Under the pieces are notes generated by a model, which ran no database searches, was not told the origin of the DNA, and worked only from the letters and a program-made list of their open reading frames with translations. From contig QHBT01000031.1 in NCBI GenBank assembly GCA_003244185.1, positions 1-44,689 on the forward strand: a DNA stretch of 44,689 nt. Direction: 5' to 3'. Below, piece by piece: positions 16,535-25,331 of this stretch. How positions within the stretch are numbered: position 1 is the first letter of the stretch; the number at the start of each line of letters is the position of its first letter. This DNA is from Candidatus Dormiibacter spiritus. GTDB taxonomy: Bacteria > Chloroflexota > Dormibacteria > Dormibacterales > Dormibacteraceae. The position numbers were made by a program, and so were the translations under genes.

Positions 16535-16556
16535 TTCAGGCCACAGGATGGAAGTG

Positions 16557-17255
16557 GTGACGGAAGAGCGCACTCGGGTCCTGGTCGTGGATGACGAGCC
16601 GAATATCACCGAGCTCATCGCCATGGCACTTCGCTACGAGGGGTTCGCCACTGAGACAGCGGCCGGCGGCCGTGCGGCCCTGGCCGCTGTTACGGAGTTC
16701 AACCCGGCTCTGGTCATCCTTGACGTGATGCTGCCGGACCTTGACGGTTTCGAAGTGCTGAAACGGCTCTCTGCCGAACGGCGCCGCGTACCCGTGATCT
16801 TTCTCACCGCCCGCGACGCCACCGAGGACAAGGTGCGAGGCCTGACGGTCGGTGGCGACGACTACGTGACCAAGCCCTTCAGCATCGAAGAACTGGTGGC
16901 CCGGGTGAGGGCCGTTCTTCGGCGCCACGAGGATCCATCTCAGCGATCGCAGAACCTTCTACAGCTGGCCGATCTCGAGCTTGACGAGGATGCTCACGAG
17001 GTGCGCCGGGCTGGTCGGGTGATCGAGCTCACGACCACCGAGTACCGGCTGCTCCGCTACCTGCTGATCAACGCCGGCCGCGTGCTGACCAGAAGCCAGC
17101 TGCTGGATCATGTCTGGCACTACGACTTCGGCGGTCAGGCCAACGTCTTGGAGACCTACATCAGCTATCTGCGCCGCAAGGTGGACGGCGTGGAACCGCC
17201 GTTGATCCAGACAGTCCGCGGTGTCGGCTACGTCCTGAGGCCACCTCGCGTGTGA
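16557..17255 (+). CDS. OmpR/PhoB-family response regulator, PhoP-like
   Basis: About 232 residues. The receiver domain has the acidic pair in VVDDEPN, the phospho-acceptor Asp in VILDVMLPD, and Lys in VTKPFS. The C-terminal winged helix has the family's TEYRLLRYLLINAG and the recognition-helix segment VLETYISYLRRKVD. The end, RGVGYVLRPPR, and the DHVWHYDFGG motif are very close to mycobacterial PhoP. The GTG at 16557 is preferred, with a purine-rich site upstream; the ATG at 16548 would add three residues. It is coupled to the kinase by GTGA. The direct repeat upstream suggests that it controls its own transcription. Confidence 0.9.
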   Translation: MTEERTRVLVVDDEPNITELIAMALRYEGFATETAAGGRAALAAVTEFNPALVILDVMLPDLDGFEVLKRLSAERRRVPVIFLTARDATEDKVRGLTVGGDDYVTKPFSIEELVARVRAVLRRHEDPSQRSQNLLQLADLELDEDAHEVRRAGRVIELTTTEYRLLRYLLINAGRVLTRSQLLDHVWHYDFGGQANVLETYISYLRRKVDGVEPPLIQTVRGVGYVLRPPRV

Positions 17256-18721
17256 TCAAATCCCTCCGCGGTCGGCTGCTGGTGGGCTTGGTGCTGCTCG
17301 TGATCGCCGGGCTGGCCGTCAGCAGCCTGGCCACCTACCTCGCCCTGCAGTCATTCCTGCTCCGGCGGGTTGACGATCAGCTGCTCGCGGGCCGCGATCC
17401 GGCCGCCCGTTACATGCTCAGCCTCCGCGCCGGCGAGCCCAGCCGCAGCGCCTTTCCGCCGCCCTTCCCCTCCGGCACTTACGCTGAACTGCGGAGCCCC
17501 GACGGGCAGATCTTCGCCGGCACCTTCTCCTTCGGCGGTGCGGACTCAGCCGCCCAACCTCGGCTGCCGGATCCGCTCCCCAGCGCGGCCGGCGGCCAGC
17601 CGGTGATCCGGCTTCTGACCGGCAGCGGAGGCGTCAGCGATTATCGCGCCCTCTTCCAGACACTGCCGACCGGCGACCAGCTGGTATTGGCCATCCCCCT
17701 CACTGACGTGAACTCGACGCTTACCGAGCTGCTGGTGAGCGAGGCCTTGATCAGCGCCGCGGTTCTCATCGCGCTCCTGGTGTTCGCCTGGTGGGTGGTA
17801 GGTCTTGGTCTGCGACCGCTGGAACGGATGGGCGCGACCGCGCAGGCCATCGCGGGAGGTCAGTTCGGCCGGCGTGTGGAGCCGGCCACGCCCCAGACCG
17901 AGATTGGCCGGTTGGGGCTGGCCCTCAACGGCATGCTGAGCCAGATCGAGGCCGCCTTGGAGCAGCGCCGCCAGTCGGAGCAACGCCTGCGCCGGTTTGT
18001 CGCCGACGCTTCGCATGAGCTGCGCACGCCTCTCACCTCCATCCGCGGCTATTCCGAGCTGCTCCGCCTCGGGGCTGGGGCGTCGCCCGAGGATGCTGCG
18101 GTCGCCCGCCGGCGCATCGAAGAGGAGTCGCGGCGGATGAGCTCGCTGGTCGAAGACCTACTGCTGATGGCTCGGCTCGATCAGGGCCGGCCGCTGGAAG
18201 AGACGCCGCTCGACCTCCGCCAGATCGCCGCGGATGCCTGCCAGGACGCCCGCACCGTGGCCCCTGAGCGCAGGATCTCTCTCTCTGCGCCTGAGCCGGT
18301 CCGGATAGTTGGCGATGACACCCGCCTCCGCCAGGCTGTGAGCAACCTGCTTCGCAACGCGCTAAGCCACACACCTGCCGGAAGCGCTATCGAGGTCTCG
18401 CTGGCTCAGTTGGATGGCCGGGCGATCCTGTCGGTGCGCGACCACGGCCCGGGCTTGACACCAGAAGCCGCCGCGCGTGCCTTCGAGCCGTTCTACCGGG
18501 CTGATCCTGCTCGGAGCAGGGACCGCGGTGGAGCGGGACTCGGCCTCGCGATTGCCGCTGGGGTCGTGAACGCCCACGGCGGCTCCCTTCGCTACCTACC
18601 CGCGGAGGGCGGCGGGGCGACGTTTGAAATGGAGCTCCCGCTGTCCGCCGAGCAGCCGACCGAGCAGCCGATCCGGCAGGCGGAGCCTTTCATGCCGAAG
18701 GAGCTTGCGCCGCCGGCCTGA
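17252..18721 (+). CDS. Sensor histidine kinase, PhoR-like (HAMP-HisKA-HATPase)
   Basis: A 489-residue membrane kinase. TM1 lies at about 8-32, an extracytoplasmic sensing domain of some 125 residues follows, and TM2 is at about 163-186. A HAMP linker (GLRPLERMGATAQAIAGG) leads to the HisKA box ASHELRTPLTSIRG with phospho-accepting His255. The ATPase domain has an N box (NLLRNALSHTP), G1 (DHGPGL) and G2 (GGAGLGLAIA). The GTG start overlaps the regulator's stop, so the two form one operon. The signal is unknown. The sensor domain is not one I recognise. Confidence 0.92.
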   Translation: MIKSLRGRLLVGLVLLVIAGLAVSSLATYLALQSFLLRRVDDQLLAGRDPAARYMLSLRAGEPSRSAFPPPFPSGTYAELRSPDGQIFAGTFSFGGADSAAQPRLPDPLPSAAGGQPVIRLLTGSGGVSDYRALFQTLPTGDQLVLAIPLTDVNSTLTELLVSEALISAAVLIALLVFAWWVVGLGLRPLERMGATAQAIAGGQFGRRVEPATPQTEIGRLGLALNGMLSQIEAALEQRRQSEQRLRRFVADASHELRTPLTSIRGYSELLRLGAGASPEDAAVARRRIEEESRRMSSLVEDLLLMARLDQGRPLEETPLDLRQIAADACQDARTVAPERRISLSAPEPVRIVGDDTRLRQAVSNLLRNALSHTPAGSAIEVSLAQLDGRAILSVRDHGPGLTPEAAARAFEPFYRADPARSRDRGGAGLGLAIAAGVVNAHGGSLRYLPAEGGGATFEMELPLSAEQPTEQPIRQAEPFMPKELAPPA

Positions 18722-18749
18722 CCTCCGCCTCCATGACCGCGCAGCTACG

Positions 18750-20357
18750 TCAGCGTTTGCCTCCGAAGAGCGTTCCGAAAACGCCCCGGATCAAGTCCTG
18801 ACCCGCGCGGGAGGTGACCACCCTGCCCGCGGTTCGCACGCCAGTCTCCAGCATCCGCTGCTTCTGACGCTCCGCCGCCACTCGCTCCCGCTCTGCCCTG
18901 GCCTTTTCCGCGGCCGCCTGCCGTTCCATTCGCACCTGCTCAGCGGCGGTCAGCGGGCGCGGCTTGGTTTCGGCCTGAGCGGCTGCCGCGGCCGCCTCCT
19001 CCTGGGCCGCCTGGATCCGGGCGGTGATGATCTCGTGGGCGCTCTCCGGATCGATAGGTGTCGCGTACTTGGCGGTGAGGGGACTTACCGAGATCAAGCG
19101 CTGCACTGTCACAGCGTCCAGCGCGTCCATCAGCGAGTCGGGCGGGATCAGCCGGGTAGCGGCGAGCGGCGTCGGCACGCCTTTGGGAGAGAGCACAGTG
19201 ACAGCCGCCTCGCCGGTGCCAAGCGAGGTCAGCAGCTTCTCCGTGTCGTAGAAGTCGCTCTTGGGGAAGGTGCGCGCGGCCTTGCGGAGTGCGTCAGCGT
19301 CCTGAGGTGTGAATGCGCGAAGCGCGTGCTGGACCCGGTTGCCCAGCTGAGCGAGCACCGAGCTCGGCACGTCGCCGGGAACCTGGGTCACGAAGTAGAT
19401 GCCCACACCCTTGGAGCGGATCAGGCGGACTGTGCGCTCAATCTCTGCGAGGAGCGCCTTGGAGGCGCCGTCGAAGAGGAGATGGGCTTCGTCAAAGAAG
19501 AAGACCAACTTGGGCTTCGGTGGGTCCCCGATCTCGGGGAGCAGATTCCACAGCTGGGCCAGCATCCAGAGCATGAAGGTGCTGAAGAGCTTCGGTTTCT
19601 CCAGCACGTCGGAAAGCTCGAGCAGGCTGATCAGCCCCTTGCCTGACGTGTCAGTCCGGATCAGGTCCTGAACGTCGAACTCGGGCTCGCCAAAGAACGC
19701 ACCGGCGCCCTCCTGCTCAAAGGTCGCCAGCGCGCGCAGCAGCACGCCCACGGAAGCCGCGGCGATGCCGCCGTACTGGGCCAGTTCCGGCTTCCCAGCG
19801 TCAGAGGTCAGGTACTGGAGGGTGGTACGCAGGTCGGGCAGGTCGAGCAGGGGCAGCTGATTGTCGTCGCAGTACTTGAAGACCATTGCCAGAATTGATG
19901 TCTGCGTCTCGTTGAGGCCCAGAACCTTGCCGAAGAGAGTAGGTCCGAAACTGTGGACTGTGGCACGCACCTGGGCGCCGACCTTGCCGGTGAGGGAGAG
20001 AAAGTCGACAGCATGCCCTGCGGGCTTGAACTCCCAGGCCATCTGCTGACAGCGTTCCTGCAGCTTGGCACTGCTGGCGTCGCCAGGCGCCGCCAGACCT
20101 GTCAGATCACCCTTGATGTCAGCGACGAAGACGGGCACGCCGGCGTCGGACAGCTGACCCGCCAGCACCTGCAAGGTCTTCGTTTTACCGGTACCAGTGG
20201 CGCCCGCTACCAGGCCGTGCCGGTTCAGAACTGTGAGCGCCACCTGGATACGGGGATCGGTCAGCGGCTCACCGTCGAGCAGAGCTGAACCGATGACGAG
20301 GCTCGGCTCCGTCAGTGAATAGCCGCTCTGCACCTCCTTTACGAACGCTTCCTTCAC
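18750..20357 (-). CDS. HerA-like ATPase (DUF853 family)
   Basis: About 535 residues. This is the DUF853/YjgR-type branch of the HerA-FtsK superfamily. Walker A is GATGTGKTKT near residue 57, the second domain segment is PVFVADIKGDLTGLA, and Walker B is VFFFDEAHLLFDGA, followed by YFVTQVPGDVP, the superfamily's Gln-containing sensor. The C-terminal 80 residues are Ala/Glu/Arg-rich and predicted to be coiled coil. The GTG at 20357 has GGAGG nine bases upstream; a TTG at 20366 abuts it. It is convergent with the kinase and divergent from PPK2. No NurA-like nuclease is adjacent, so a DNA-repair role cannot be assumed. Confidence 0.9.
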   Translation of the reverse strand: MKEAFVKEVQSGYSLTEPSLVIGSALLDGEPLTDPRIQVALTVLNRHGLVAGATGTGKTKTLQVLAGQLSDAGVPVFVADIKGDLTGLAAPGDASSAKLQERCQQMAWEFKPAGHAVDFLSLTGKVGAQVRATVHSFGPTLFGKVLGLNETQTSILAMVFKYCDDNQLPLLDLPDLRTTLQYLTSDAGKPELAQYGGIAAASVGVLLRALATFEQEGAGAFFGEPEFDVQDLIRTDTSGKGLISLLELSDVLEKPKLFSTFMLWMLAQLWNLLPEIGDPPKPKLVFFFDEAHLLFDGASKALLAEIERTVRLIRSKGVGIYFVTQVPGDVPSSVLAQLGNRVQHALRAFTPQDADALRKAARTFPKSDFYDTEKLLTSLGTGEAAVTVLSPKGVPTPLAATRLIPPDSLMDALDAVTVQRLISVSPLTAKYATPIDPESAHEIITARIQAAQEEAAAAAAQAETKPRPLTAAEQVRMERQAAAEKARAERERVAAERQKQRMLETGVRTAGRVVTSRAGQDLIRGVFGTLFGGKR

Positions 20358-20502
20358 CCGCTGCAACCTCCACCTAGACGGACTTGCATCACCGACTGCC
20401 TGCTATGATCGCTCCGGCTCTGTTTGGGGACATGTTAGCGAGGGCAAGCCAGATGCCGAACGTTGAAGCGCCGCCAAGCCATTGCGTACTGGCGGAGTGA
20501 CG

Positions 20503-21363
20503 ATGGCAGATCAAGGGGTCCGAGACCTGGTCCGTTTGAGGGCCGGCGATGCCGGCGTCACTACTTCCGCTTTCGATCCCGCCGAGACGTTCGGGGTGTC
20601 GAAGAAACGTGCCCTGAGGGAAGTCGACGGGATCCGAAGCGAACTATCCGCACTGCAGGAGCCGTTCTACGCAGAGCGCTCACGCTCCGTATTGGTGGTG
20701 CTCCAGGGAATGGACACCTCGGGCAAGGACGGCACCATCAGCCATGTCATGGCCGGCATCAACCCGCAGGGCGTGTCGGTGACCTCCTTCAAAGCGCCGA
20801 CTCCCGAAGAACTGCGCCACGACTTTCTCTGGCGCATCCGGCGGGCGTTGCCGGGACCCGGATTGATCGGCATCTTCAACCGCTCTCATTACGAGGACGT
20901 TCTGGTCGTCAAGGTAGATGGGCTGGCGCCGCCAGATGTGATCGAGGGTCGCTATGGCCGCATCAACCGCTTCGAGGCAAACCTGGTCGGGTCAGGAACC
21001 ACTGTTCTCAAATTCTGCCTGCTCATCTCAGCCGAGGAGCAGCGCAAGCGGCTGGTGGCGCGGTTGGAGGATCCCACGAAGCACTGGAAGTACTCGCCGG
21101 CCGACGTCGACAAGCGCGCCCAGTGGGATGAGTACATGGTTGCCTACGATGCGGCGCTCAGCCGCTGCTCGATTCCCGAGGCCCTTTGGTACGTGGTGCC
21201 GGCCGATCGAAAGTGGTTCCGGAACTACGTCATCAGCAGTGTGCTGCTTGAGACTATGCGGGACCTGAAGCCCCGCTACCCAAAAGCCACCTTCAGCGTG
21301 GCGCGGGAGCTGGCGAGGCTGCCGGCCCACCCCGCAACGAGGGCCGGCCGGCAGCAGCACTGA
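20503..21363 (+). CDS. Polyphosphate kinase 2 family protein
   Basis: A 286-residue PPK2 protein. These enzymes transfer phosphate between polyphosphate and AMP, ADP or GDP. Walker A is QGMDTSGKDGT, Walker B is GIFNRSHYEDVLVV, and the lid region contains RINRFEANLVGSGT. EDPTKHWKYSPADVDKRAQWDEY is typical of the short, single-domain 'PPK2 family' (class III-like) proteins. The ATG at 20503 follows GGAG. Together with the Ppx/GppA, PhoP-like and PiT genes in this window it points to active phosphate and polyphosphate handling. It ends four bases from the convergent GlsB-type gene. Confidence 0.93.
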   Translation: MADQGVRDLVRLRAGDAGVTTSAFDPAETFGVSKKRALREVDGIRSELSALQEPFYAERSRSVLVVLQGMDTSGKDGTISHVMAGINPQGVSVTSFKAPTPEELRHDFLWRIRRALPGPGLIGIFNRSHYEDVLVVKVDGLAPPDVIEGRYGRINRFEANLVGSGTTVLKFCLLISAEEQRKRLVARLEDPTKHWKYSPADVDKRAQWDEYMVAYDAALSRCSIPEALWYVVPADRKWFRNYVISSVLLETMRDLKPRYPKATFSVARELARLPAHPATRAGRQQH

Positions 21364-21366
21364 CCG

Positions 21367-21639
21367 CTAGGAGCGGATGGGTTCTCGCTTGACCAGGTGG
21401 ATGACCGCCACCAGGATGCACGCGCCGATGAAGGCGACTATGAAATCGACTATGAGGCCCGAGGGGGTGTCGGTGTTGAGCGTGTTGGTGATGATGCTCA
21501 GGATCCAGCCGCCGACGATACCGCCGACAATCCCCAGCAGGATGTCCAGCAGGGGTCCGTACCCTCTACCGCTCATGACCTTTCCGGCCAGCCATCCGGC
21601 GATGCCGCCGATGATGATGAACCCTATGAAATGAAGCAA
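21367..21639 (-). CDS. GlsB/YeaQ/YmgE family stress-response membrane protein
   Basis: A 90-residue membrane protein of the Transgly_assoc family. It has three hydrophobic segments, with the family's GGIAGWLAGKVMSGRGYG loop and LLGIVGGIVGGWI glycine-zipper segment. It carries a longer C-terminal third helix with Lys-Arg at the end. The TTG start is strongly supported by AGGAGGT seven bases upstream. These proteins respond to envelope or acid stress in other bacteria, but their biochemical role is not settled. Confidence 0.88.
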   Translation of the reverse strand: MLHFIGFIIIGGIAGWLAGKVMSGRGYGPLLDILLGIVGGIVGGWILSIITNTLNTDTPSGLIVDFIVAFIGACILVAVIHLVKREPIRS

Positions 21640-21848
21640 ATCCGCCTACCTCCTGAACTCTGATGTGAAAGCCATTTCCATGCCTGGGCGCGAGTCGCCT
21701 GCCCACCAAGTCTAGCAGGGCTGTGAGCACTCGGAGCGCAACGCTGAAAGACCAAATGGCCACGTAAGCCGCTCCCGATGGTTTAGCCAGCCGCTGGGGC
21801 TGTCCGCGCAGAGGCCTGATGCGGGCGGCCATCTTCCGCCGTTGAGAT

Positions 21849-22187
21849 TCAGCCGGCCCGGCGGGTCAGATCGTCCAGGCGGTGCTGCCAGTAGTCCAGG
21901 CGGCGGGTCAGCCGTCCCGCTTCCCGCTCCATGATGGCGCGGTCGCGCTGCAGTTCCGGCTGACCCGCCGGGGCGACCTTGCCGACCTGTTGCTCCAACT
22001 CCTCCAGCAGGCCCTGCTTGAACTCCACCAGCTGCACATACACGTCGCGCCAGTGTTGCGCGTCGTCAGGATGCGTACTGGCGAGGTTGCCCTCTTCGCC
22101 GGGAAGCAAGCGGTCGGTTGCCAGCGCGTCCTCAATGAGATCGTCATTACCTGGGTTTTCCCGGGGCTCAGAATCGGCGCTGCTCAT
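21849..22187 (-). CDS. Small coiled-coil hypothetical protein
   Basis: A 112-residue soluble protein. The N-terminal 40 residues are acidic and probably disordered. From about residue 45 there is a long amphipathic helix (DVYVQLVEFKQGLLEELEQQVGKV, then RDRAIMEREAGRLTRRLDYWQHRLDDL), which suggests a helical hairpin or coiled coil. No known domain is recognised. The gene stands alone between the GlsB-type gene and the ion channel, both on the same strand, with gaps of about 100-200 bases. Confidence 0.7.
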   Translation of the reverse strand: MSSADSEPRENPGNDDLIEDALATDRLLPGEEGNLASTHPDDAQHWRDVYVQLVEFKQGLLEELEQQVGKVAPAGQPELQRDRAIMEREAGRLTRRLDYWQHRLDDLTRRAG

Positions 22188-22293
22188 CCACCTCTACCTC
22201 CCCTACGTTGCGCCGCGATAGTGATACAACCATAAGCGCTAGGGGCCGCAGTCGGAAACCTCGGCGATCCGTTGAGGCTTGTCGGCCGCGTGC

Positions 22294-23082
22294 CTAGGGC
22301 TTGGTTGGGCGCTCGTCAGTGCCGTGTCGCTGTTGATTGAGCTGTTCCAAGAGAGCTTCCATGTGCTCCAGGCGCGCCTCCAGTTGCTTCTGCTCCGCGC
22401 CCTGCTCCTGACCAACGAAATGAGCTGCGACTGAGGCGGCCAGCGTCGCGGTTAGACCGATGCCTGTGAACATCAGCACAGTCGCCACCAACCGCCCGGC
22501 CAGCGAGGTGGGCGCGATGTCCCCGTAGCCGACGGTCGTGGTGGTCACTATCGCCCACCAGACGCCGGACCAGAAGTCCCCCTTCACAGTGCCCGGCTCC
22601 AGGATGCTCATCAAGGCCCCACCGCCGAAGATCAGCACCACCGTGAGCGAAGCCAGATGAAGGAGACCGCTGCGACCCAGTACGCGCCCCAGAGCTGGAA
22701 GGGCTACCGAGAGCAGCCCGACCATCCTCACCAGCCGGAACAGCCGCACGATGCGCACGAGGCGGCCCAGCCGCAGCAGGCCACCCAGCGCCGGCAGCAG
22801 CGGGCAGGAGAGCACCACTATCAGCAGGCTCAACCAGTGGCCCCTCATAAATCGGCGCCTGTCGGGCGCTGTCGCGAGCAGGCAAACGAACTCGACCGCA
22901 AACACTCCCCAGATGAGCCAGTCAGCACCGCCCAGGTCAGCTCCCAGCCCACCCTTCTCCTCCAGCACTGTGAGAGGCACCGAGGCCAGCGCGGCGATGA
23001 TCACGATGGGCGTGAAGAAGCGTTCCAGGCTCTCGTGCAGGGAGGCAAGCGATTGCCTCAGATCGTGACTTTGGCTCTCCAT
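22294..23082 (-). CDS. Voltage-gated-type potassium channel
   Basis: A 262-residue six-TM channel. S1-S3 are hydrophobic. S4 carries regularly spaced arginines (LRLGRLVRIVRLFRLVRMV). The pore helix and selectivity filter read TTTTVGYGD, the potassium signature, followed by S6. A C-terminal coiled coil (QEQGAEQKQLEARLEHMEALLEQLNQQ) probably assembles the tetramer. The arrangement matches KvAP/KvLm-type prokaryotic channels. No RCK domain is present. It lies in the inner membrane and would permit voltage-dependent K+ flux. Confidence 0.92.
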   Translation of the reverse strand: MESQSHDLRQSLASLHESLERFFTPIVIIAALASVPLTVLEEKGGLGADLGGADWLIWGVFAVEFVCLLATAPDRRRFMRGHWLSLLIVVLSCPLLPALGGLLRLGRLVRIVRLFRLVRMVGLLSVALPALGRVLGRSGLLHLASLTVVLIFGGGALMSILEPGTVKGDFWSGVWWAIVTTTTVGYGDIAPTSLAGRLVATVLMFTGIGLTATLAASVAAHFVGQEQGAEQKQLEARLEHMEALLEQLNQQRHGTDERPTKP

Positions 23083-23171
23083 CTTCGCAGCGTATACGCG
23101 GTTTGGCGCTCGCTCAGCCCTGCCGCCGCTCCCAGTCTGGGGTGCGACGCGACTTCTAGGGCAACCCGGTG

Positions 23172-24338
23172 CTACTGGGAGTACTTGGTCGAGCCGGCGA
23201 CAAGCCGCTGCCGCACGCTGTCAGTCGTCGCGAGCTCAGCCACTGTCAAGGCCATCGCTAGCGCCCCCTCCACCACCGCGCGGTCTGCCGACTCCGTCAC
23301 GCAGGCTGCGGTGAACTCCGGTTGGTGATTGCTGGCCCCCTTGGACTCGATGGCGAGCATGGGATGAATCGTCGGCATGGCCAGAGAGATGTTGGCCATG
23401 TCGGTCGAACCGCCGCGCCTGGGCGGCAGCTCCTCGAATCTGCGACCGACCGCGACGGCGTTTCGCTGATAGATCTCGGCGATCTCCACGTCAGGCCGGA
23501 ATTCGGAATACGGCGGGCTCTCGTCTTCCTCCACCAGCGCACAGCCGGTCGCCAGAGCACCCGCCTGGAAACACTTGTCGATGCGGGCCCGCAGCCGGTC
23601 CAAGGCCTGCAGATCGACAGCTCGAGCGTAGAAACGGCCCTCACAGAGCGCGGGGACTATGTTGGGCGCCAGGCCACCGTCGGTCACTATGCCGTGCACC
23701 TGATCACTCGGGTTGAAGTGCTGACGAAGCAGACCGATCGCCACCTGCGCCACTGTCAGCGCGTCGCCAGCATTCACGCCCCGCTCCGGGTAGGCCGAAG
23801 CGTGGGCCTCCTTCCCCGTATAAGCCACGCGGAAGTGCGAAACCGCCAGGCAGTCCATGTAAATCCTCTCTTCCGGTGAGGGATGGACCATCATCGCGGC
23901 GTGAACGCCGTCGAAAGCTCCCCGCTCCAGCATGAGGATCTTGCCGCCGCCGCTCTCCTCGGCCGGCGTGCCGAGCACCCGCACTGTCAGATCCAGATCG
24001 TCCGCCACCCCGGCAAGCGCCAGCCCGGCGCCGACTGCGCTGGAAGCGATGATGTTGTGCCCACAGGCGTGACCGATGCCGGGCAGTGCGTCGTACTCCG
24101 CGCAGATGCCGATGGTCAGAGAACCGCTGCCCGCCGTGGCGACGAAGGCGGTTTCCAGATCGCAGACGCCCTTGTCAACCGCGAAGCCGCCTTCGGCCAG
24201 TTGATCGGCCACCATCTCGGCGGACTGACGCTCCTCGAAGCGGATCTCGCGGGCCGCGTGGACCCGGTGGCTGAGCCGCAGCAGATGGGATCGAGCGCTC
24301 TCCATTTGGCGCCGCATTTCCGTGCCCACCTGCATCAT
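23172..24338 (-). CDS. M20 family amidohydrolase/peptidase
   Basis: A 388-residue metallo-hydrolase of the M20D (AbgB/HipO-like) type. Metal-binding features include GIGHACGHN, PAEESGGGK and the late RRGGSTDMANIS. The lid dimerisation domain begins near YTGKEAHASAYPERG. Relatives hydrolyse N-acyl or aminobenzoyl amino acids or peptides. The ATG at 24338 overlaps the stop of the upstream TPR gene (ATGA), so the two are co-translated. The last residues (STKYSQ) end the gene normally. Confidence 0.9.
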   Translation of the reverse strand: MMQVGTEMRRQMESARSHLLRLSHRVHAAREIRFEERQSAEMVADQLAEGGFAVDKGVCDLETAFVATAGSGSLTIGICAEYDALPGIGHACGHNIIASSAVGAGLALAGVADDLDLTVRVLGTPAEESGGGKILMLERGAFDGVHAAMMVHPSPEERIYMDCLAVSHFRVAYTGKEAHASAYPERGVNAGDALTVAQVAIGLLRQHFNPSDQVHGIVTDGGLAPNIVPALCEGRFYARAVDLQALDRLRARIDKCFQAGALATGCALVEEDESPPYSEFRPDVEIAEIYQRNAVAVGRRFEELPPRRGGSTDMANISLAMPTIHPMLAIESKGASNHQPEFTAACVTESADRAVVEGALAMALTVAELATTDSVRQRLVAGSTKYSQ

Positions 24339-24790
24339 CGCTTCACCTCCGTCAAGTTCCTGGCTACGTGCTCGAGAAGTTCCGCTAGTGAGAAGCTACC
24401 CTCTTCCAGATTGTCCTGGAAAAGTGTGACCCGGCCGCTGCCGGGATCACGCGCCACCTCCGCGTCAGGCAGCAGCCCGGCCCGGATCTGCCCCGGCGAA
24501 GGCAGGGGCCGAACCTGAATCTCCTCCTCTGGGGCGATCTCGGCCAGCAGTAGCCGAAACTGCACAGGGCTCAGGCGGAAAGGAGGGCGGAGCGTGGGAT
24601 CGAGCTTTGCGGCACGCTGGTGGGCGTCTGCGCCCGCCGCTGGGAGGTTGCAGTGTCGCGCCACCCTGGCCAGAAACCGCCACGCCTGTGGGTCTTTGGG
24701 CGAGCGCTCACAGGCCGCCTGGGCCGCCTCCAGAGCATCGTACATGCGACCTCTTTGGAAGAGCTCGGCGGCCGTTCGAATCAGCTCCAT
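24335..24790 (-). CDS. TPR plus zincin-like domain lacking the HExxH motif
   Basis: A 151-residue protein. Residues 1-70 look like two tetratricopeptide-type helix pairs (AAELFQRGRMYDALEAAQAACERSP, then DPQAWRFLARVARHCNLP). The rest resembles the minimal zincin family (DUF1025-like). That family has a segment of the form 'V-T-L-F-x-x-N-L-E' (here RVTLFQDNLEEGSFS), then a helix that normally ends in HEIGHH. Here the helix LAELLEHVARNLTEVKR stops exactly where the zinc motif should begin. No HExxH is found in other frames. It may be an inactive regulatory partner of the coupled M20 hydrolase or a truncated gene. Confidence 0.6.
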   Translation of the reverse strand: MELIRTAAELFQRGRMYDALEAAQAACERSPKDPQAWRFLARVARHCNLPAAGADAHQRAAKLDPTLRPPFRLSPVQFRLLLAEIAPEEEIQVRPLPSPGQIRAGLLPDAEVARDPGSGRVTLFQDNLEEGSFSLAELLEHVARNLTEVKR

Positions 24791-24820
24791 GCGGGCCGAT
24801 ACGCTAGCAGGAAAGGACTC

Positions 24821-25306
24821 GTGCGCTTTTTAAGACCTCCTCCGCCCCGCGTAGCCAATGCGGTATCAGCCGATCTGCGACAGTTGGCTGTGCTTTACGA
24901 AGCCGCCTGGGCCGAGCCGGCCGACGTGCTCAGCGAGGAGGAGCGCGCGCGGGCCACGCCGAGCAGCGAGGACGTTGCCGCCTGGTTCCGAGGCGGCCTG
25001 GAGGTGTTCCGTCTCACTTACGAGAACCGGCTGGTGGGCGCCATCAGATGCGGCTTTCCTTCCGGCTCCTGCCACATCGACAACCTGGTTGTCCACCCTG
25101 ACGTGCGCAATCGCGGTTTCGGCCGCGTGCTCGTGGAGCACTGTCTCGGCCGCGCCCGTCGCGCCGCCCTCCCCAGGTCATGGGCTCAGGTGGACACCCG
25201 CCTGCAGGTTGCCAGGCGGCTGCTGCATCACTGCGGCTTCCAGGAGACGGGTCAGCACGAGACCGCCGACCGGCGGACGCTCATCCTCTTCGAGAAGCGG
25301 AATTGA
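24821..25306 (+). CDS. GNAT family N-acetyltransferase
   Basis: A 161-residue acetyltransferase. The acetyl-CoA-binding motif A is clear: IDNLVVHPDVRNRGFGRVLVEHCL (R-x-x-G-x-G). It is followed by the motif B region with DTRLQVARRLLHHCGFQETG. The GTG at 24821 is chosen for AGGAAAGG just upstream; it starts 30 bases from the divergent TPR gene. The substrate is unknown. The gene runs convergently into fumC, ending 25 bases from its stop. Confidence 0.85.
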   Translation: MRFLRPPPPRVANAVSADLRQLAVLYEAAWAEPADVLSEEERARATPSSEDVAAWFRGGLEVFRLTYENRLVGAIRCGFPSGSCHIDNLVVHPDVRNRGFGRVLVEHCLGRARRAALPRSWAQVDTRLQVARRLLHHCGFQETGQHETADRRTLILFEKRN

Positions 25307-25331
25307 GCAACGCTTTCAGGCCTCTGCGTCT

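Larger units (their letters stand above)
16197..16547. other. Intergenic region of about 350 bases
   Basis: No coding frame with convincing codon use is seen. The left half (to about 16400) holds no feature I can name apart from a 10-base palindrome, GCTGATCAGC, at 16261. The right half holds two terminators and the direct repeat before the response regulator, listed separately. Confidence 0.6.
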
